NCBI GenBank assembly: GCA_002369175.1
Contig: DFES01000192.1
Coordinates: forward strand, 1 to 8,730
Source of the DNA: Selenomonadaceae bacterium UBA3796
GTDB lineage: Bacteria > Bacillota > Negativicutes > Selenomonadales > Selenomonadaceae
Length of the DNA stretch: 8,730 bases
Direction: 5' to 3'
Position 1 is the first letter of the stretch, and the number at the start of each line of letters is the position of its first letter. Position numbers and translations under genes: made by a program. The notes beneath the pieces were generated by a model. The model was not told the DNA's origin and made no database searches. It saw only the letters and a list, made by a program, of their open reading frames with translations. Of this stretch, positions 5,889-8,730 are shown piece by piece.

Positions 5889-6986
5889 TCAGCTCGTCAG
5901 CTCCGCAGCCGAGAAATCCAACGCACTGCGGATGACCTTGTCCATATCGTAGTACTTGTACTCTCCAAGCCTGCCGCCAAAAATGACCCGCTCCTCAGCT
6001 GCCGCCATGGCGGCGTATTCACGGTAAAGCTTCTGGCTCTCAGCATCCCCTACGGGATAATATGCCTCATCCCCACGATGCCATGCCGCAGGATATTCCC
6101 GGGTGATATAGGTCACAGGCTGCGTGCCAAATTCAAAATGCTTATGCTCAATGATGCGCGTATACGGCGTTTCCCGATCCGTATAGTTCATCACAGCAAT
6201 CCCCTGGAAGTTCTCCGTCTCCAAACGCTCTGTCTCGAACCGCAGGCTGCGGTAGGCAAGCTCTCCCAGCTTATAATCGAAATAAGCATCAACGCTTCCG
6301 GTGTAGACGATCTTTTCCGCGAGATCCTTCAGCGCGCTGCGTTCCTGCAGGAAATCCGTATGGAGACGCACCTCGATCCCATCCAGCAAAGTATCGATGA
6401 TCGGCTGATACCCCCCGATGGGAATTCCCTGGTAGCAATCGTTGAAATAATTGTTGTTGTACGTATATCTCACCGGTAGTCTTCGTATAATGGATGCGGG
6501 AAGTTGATCGCAGTCACATCCCCACTGCTTTTCGGTATAGCCCTTTATCAGGGTTTTGTAGACATCCGTTCCGACGAGGCTGATGGCCTGCTCTTCCAGA
6601 TTGCGCGGCTCCCCTTTTATGACGGAACGCTGGGAAGCAATCTTTTCGGCGGCCTGCTGGGGAGTGACAATCCCCCACATCTGGGCAAAGGTATTCATGT
6701 TGAAGGGCAGATTGTAGATCTTCCCATGATAGTTTGCCACAGGACTGTTGACGTAGTTGTTGAATTTCGTGATCGAATTCATGTACTCCCAGACGGAAGA
6801 ATCCGATGTATGGAAAATATGGGCTCCGTACATATGGACATGGATGCCGTCCATTGTCTCACAATACACATTGCCGCCGGTGTGATGCCGCTTTTCAACG
6901 ACAAGGCATTTCTTTCCATGCTTCTTTGCTTCGTGGGCAAACACGCATCCAAACAATCCGCTTCCCACGACCAGATAATCGTACAC
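5889..6986 (-). CDS. glf: UDP-galactopyranose mutase
   Basis: This FAD flavoenzyme interconverts UDP-galactopyranose and UDP-galactofuranose, the donor for galactofuranose in surface polysaccharides; it is cytoplasmic. The 365 residues are about the usual length (close to 370-390). The FAD fold starts with GSGLFG (8-13) and Glu31, followed by TGGN (36-39) and YGAHIFHT (53-60). KGYTEKQW (148-155) is a family signature. The two conserved active-site arginines probably correspond to Arg169 or Arg173 and to Arg271 in TDRETPYTR. The C-terminal FGGRLGEYKYYDMDKVI (336-352) contributes to FAD and substrate binding. The start is GTG at 6986, with GGAGG 10 bases upstream, matching the normal N-terminus of the family. 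It is the last gene of the apparent alaS-hlyD-glf run. No galactofuranosyltransferase is in the window. Confidence 0.95.
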   Translation of the reverse strand: MYDYLVVGSGLFGCVFAHEAKKHGKKCLVVEKRHHTGGNVYCETMDGIHVHMYGAHIFHTSDSSVWEYMNSITKFNNYVNSPVANYHGKIYNLPFNMNTFAQMWGIVTPQQAAEKIASQRSVIKGEPRNLEEQAISLVGTDVYKTLIKGYTEKQWGCDCDQLPASIIRRLPVRYTYNNNYFNDCYQGIPIGGYQPIIDTLLDGIEVRLHTDFLQERSALKDLAEKIVYTGSVDAYFDYKLGELAYRSLRFETERLETENFQGIAVMNYTDRETPYTRIIEHKHFEFGTQPVTYITREYPAAWHRGDEAYYPVGDAESQKLYREYAAMAAAEERVIFGGRLGEYKYYDMDKVIRSALDFSAAELTS

Positions 6987-7013
6987 TCGCTGTCATCCTC
7001 CATATACTACAGT

Positions 7014-8057
7014 TCAATGATTTACGGCAAACTGCACGACAGCTTTCATACCCGGTTTCAAATCAAATGAACGCTCTGCCGACAAGGAAATCTTTACAAC
7101 GGACTTCCCGTCATCCATGTTCGGAGCACTGCCCTCTGTATTTGCCGTCCCGGATGCTTCTCCATCCCCGGCATCCTTTGCATCCTCCTCAAGCTCCAGT
7201 ACGGAGCCCTGCAGGGAATGCCCGTTGATATCATATGAAACAAACTGCCCCAATCGGATCCTTCCCTTTTGCTCCGGAGTCACACGAGCCTCCACCCAGA
7301 TATTTCCGGCATCGCCAATATTCATAAGGGTCTGTCCCGCACGAACATCACTGCCTTCTTTCATATCCGTAAGATAGACCGTACCGGCAACAGGAGCAAT
7401 GATCTCCGTAGCCTGGGAATCCTTTTTTGCGTTTTCCAGGGCAGCCTCGGCCTGACGAACCTGAACCTCGGCGCTCTTTATGATTTCGGGGCTGCTGGGC
7501 TGAACAATGGTTTGATAGGTCACATCCGGCACGGATGCCGCAGATGCCGCGGCCTGAGCAGCAGCATAATCCGCTGCTGCTTCATCCCGCTTCACAGCAC
7601 TGATCGCACCCATTTCAAAGAGCTCATTCATGCGCTGCATGCGAGCTTCCGCCCTCGCCAGATCCGCCTGAGCTGCGTAATTGGTGCTGCCTCCGGTCAT
7701 AACAGGCGTTGTGATGGTCTGCCCCTTCTGGATTTCCTCCAGATTACGCCTTGCCAGCTCCAGATTCTGCTGCAGCTGCTGGATCTGCTCCTCCGTCACA
7801 TTTACCTCAATTCTGGCAAGAACCGTCCCGACCTCCACATGATCGCCGTCACTTACTTTCATTTCGGCAATCTTTCCGTTCGCCCTCGTCTTGACGCCGA
7901 CCATGGTACTTGTAACCTGAGCATCATAGATTTTCATATGGCTTCTCTGATGCTGGTAAAACCAGACACCGCCGGAGCAAAGCAAGGCGAGGACGATCAG
8001 TCCGACAAGACCATATTTCACAAAATATGTAACTTTCTTGGAAATATCAACTTCCAA
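7014..8057 (-). CDS. HlyD/EmrA-type membrane-fusion (periplasmic adaptor) protein
   Basis: This is an envelope adaptor that would link an inner-membrane exporter to an outer-membrane channel. One membrane segment lies near 13-34 and leaves the bulk of the 347 residues outside. Half-lipoyl motif 1 covers about 56-84 (GKIAEMKVSDGDHVEVG), and half-lipoyl motif 2 about 216-250 (IIAPVAGTVYLTDMKEGSDV). Between them are alpha-helical stretches at about 87-101, 121-172 and 192-215, rich in Ala, Glu and Gln, forming a coiled-coil hairpin with Thr/Ser/Pro-rich breaks. The beta-barrel region follows from about 253. An acidic Gly/Ser/Asn-rich insert at 291-319 interrupts it and looks like a flexible loop. 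The start is TTG at 8057, with AGGGGG 9 bases upstream, inside the 17-base gap to alaS; no ATG lies between it and Met41. No transporter partner or TolC-like channel is in the window, so the cargo is unknown. Confidence 0.87.
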   Translation of the reverse strand: MEVDISKKVTYFVKYGLVGLIVLALLCSGGVWFYQHQRSHMKIYDAQVTSTMVGVKTRANGKIAEMKVSDGDHVEVGTVLARIEVNVTEEQIQQLQQNLELARRNLEEIQKGQTITTPVMTGGSTNYAAQADLARAEARMQRMNELFEMGAISAVKRDEAAADYAAAQAAASAASVPDVTYQTIVQPSSPEIIKSAEVQVRQAEAALENAKKDSQATEIIAPVAGTVYLTDMKEGSDVRAGQTLMNIGDAGNIWVEARVTPEQKGRIRLGQFVSYDINGHSLQGSVLELEEDAKDAGDGEASGTANTEGSAPNMDDGKSVVKISLSAERSFDLKPGMKAVVQFAVNH

Positions 8058-8074
8058 TAAAATTCGCCCCCTGT

Positions 8075-8730
8075 TTAACAGCCAAGCTGTGCGCGGACAA
8101 CTTCCCCGGCTTTCTCAAACGCCTTGGGGAGATTTTCCGGCTGTGTTCCTCCTGCCTGAGCCATTTCCGGGCGGCCACCGCCGCCACCGCCCACAACCTT
8201 GGCGGCCTCCTTGATGATTTTCCCTGCGTGGATCCCCCTTGCGACAAGAGCCTTCTCCACCTTGACCACAAGGTAGACCTTCCCCTCTGCAACAGCTGCC
8301 AGGACGACAACGCCATTCTGCAGTTTCCCACAGATGAGATCCGCAACGCTTCTGAGCTCCTCCATGTCCTTAGCAGCCGTCCTGCCGCAGACAAAATGGA
8401 CATCCCCCATCTCCTGTACTGCCATCAGAAGCTTCTGAGCCTCCACCTTTTCGCGCATTTCCTGGACCTGATCCAATTCCTTCTGCATGTCTTTCTGAAG
8501 CGCCAGCATCTTTTCCGTCTGAGAGGGCACATCCTCCTTTTTCACCTTCAAAAGGGTAGCAGTGTGCTCCAAGAGCTGCATCTCATGATTCGCGTACGCA
8601 ATGGCGGCTTTGCCCGTGATGGCCTCAATGCGGCGTACACCGGAAGCAATGCCCGTCTCGCTGACAATCTTGAACATGCCGATCTGTCCCACATTTTTCA
8701 CATGAGAACCGCCGCAAAGTTCCATGCTGA
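8075..8730 (-). CDS. alaS: Alanine-tRNA ligase, C-terminal part (runs off the window)
   Basis: This is the 3' end of the gene for the enzyme that charges tRNA-Ala; the 5' part lies beyond 8730 and the frame stays open to the edge. The fragment begins with SMELCGGSH, the zinc-binding motif of the post-transfer editing domain (usually CGGTH; Ser replaces Thr here). The editing-domain end (IASGVRRIEAITG) comes next, then a coiled-coil of about 80 residues. The C-Ala domain follows and ends in the typical glycine run GGGGGGRPEMAQAGG about 40 residues before the C-terminus. The protein ends in Leu-Gly-Cys. Residues 1-217 of the fragment look intact, with no frameshift. The next gene, a HlyD adaptor, starts 17 bases after the stop, so transcription probably continues into it. 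Confidence 0.96.
   Translation of the reverse strand, partial: SMELCGGSHVKNVGQIGMFKIVSETGIASGVRRIEAITGKAAIAYANHEMQLLEHTATLLKVKKEDVPSQTEKMLALQKDMQKELDQVQEMREKVEAQKLLMAVQEMGDVHFVCGRTAAKDMEELRSVADLICGKLQNGVVVLAAVAEGKVYLVVKVEKALVARGIHAGKIIKEAAKVVGGGGGGRPEMAQAGGTQPENLPKAFEKAGEVVRAQLGC

Noticed and set aside
1..8730. CRISPR array, tRNA or rRNA genes, insertion sequence or prophage
   Set aside because: No regularly spaced repeats, cloverleaf-like or rRNA-like segments, transposase, integrase or phage structural genes were seen on either strand.

Overview
The window looks like chromosomal DNA from a low-to-mid GC Firmicute with an outer membrane, most likely a member of the Negativicutes (Selenomonas/Mitsuokella-like). 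This is an inference. It rests on strong Shine-Dalgarno sites and stem-plus-T-tract terminators, which are Firmicute-like, found together with a HlyD-type envelope adaptor and a secreted M48 protease. There is no rRNA, tRNA, CRISPR array, insertion sequence or phage gene. The gene content is mostly housekeeping or accessory envelope and transport.

Layout from left to right. (1) 82-1959, minus: a complete mannitol-type PTS permease, EIICBA (mtlA), with its own promoter at 2072-2100 and two candidate operator dyads. (2) 2190-2819, minus: a small secreted protein of unknown function with a clear terminator (2146-2177). Immediately upstream is what looks like the 3' remnant of another gene (2816-3043), which overlaps it by ATGA. 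(3) 3121-5280, plus: a two-gene operon of a secreted M48 zinc metalloprotease and an AI-2E/PerM-family permease. (4) 5324-5704, minus: a universal stress protein that converges on the permease across a shared bidirectional terminator (5282-5311). (5) 8730-5889, minus: alaS (3' part only), then a HlyD-type membrane-fusion protein, then UDP-galactopyranose mutase (glf). Gaps of 17 and 27 bases and no visible terminator between them suggest one transcript.

The most unusual feature is a 34-base sequence ending in a perfect TATAAT box. It occurs exactly twice, in opposite orientation, at 3043-3076 and 5789-5822. Each copy is the likely promoter of the unit it faces, protease-permease on one side and universal stress protein on the other. 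The two units therefore sit inside a mirror-symmetric cassette, with the same promoter at both ends and one shared terminator in the middle. At the right end a third, partial copy lies head to head with the second, making a perfect 24-base-arm palindrome with a 3-base centre (5794-5844). This reads best as a shared promoter/operator for a small envelope or stress regulon, or as an uncharacterised family of intergenic repeats that carries promoters. The sequence alone does not decide between them.
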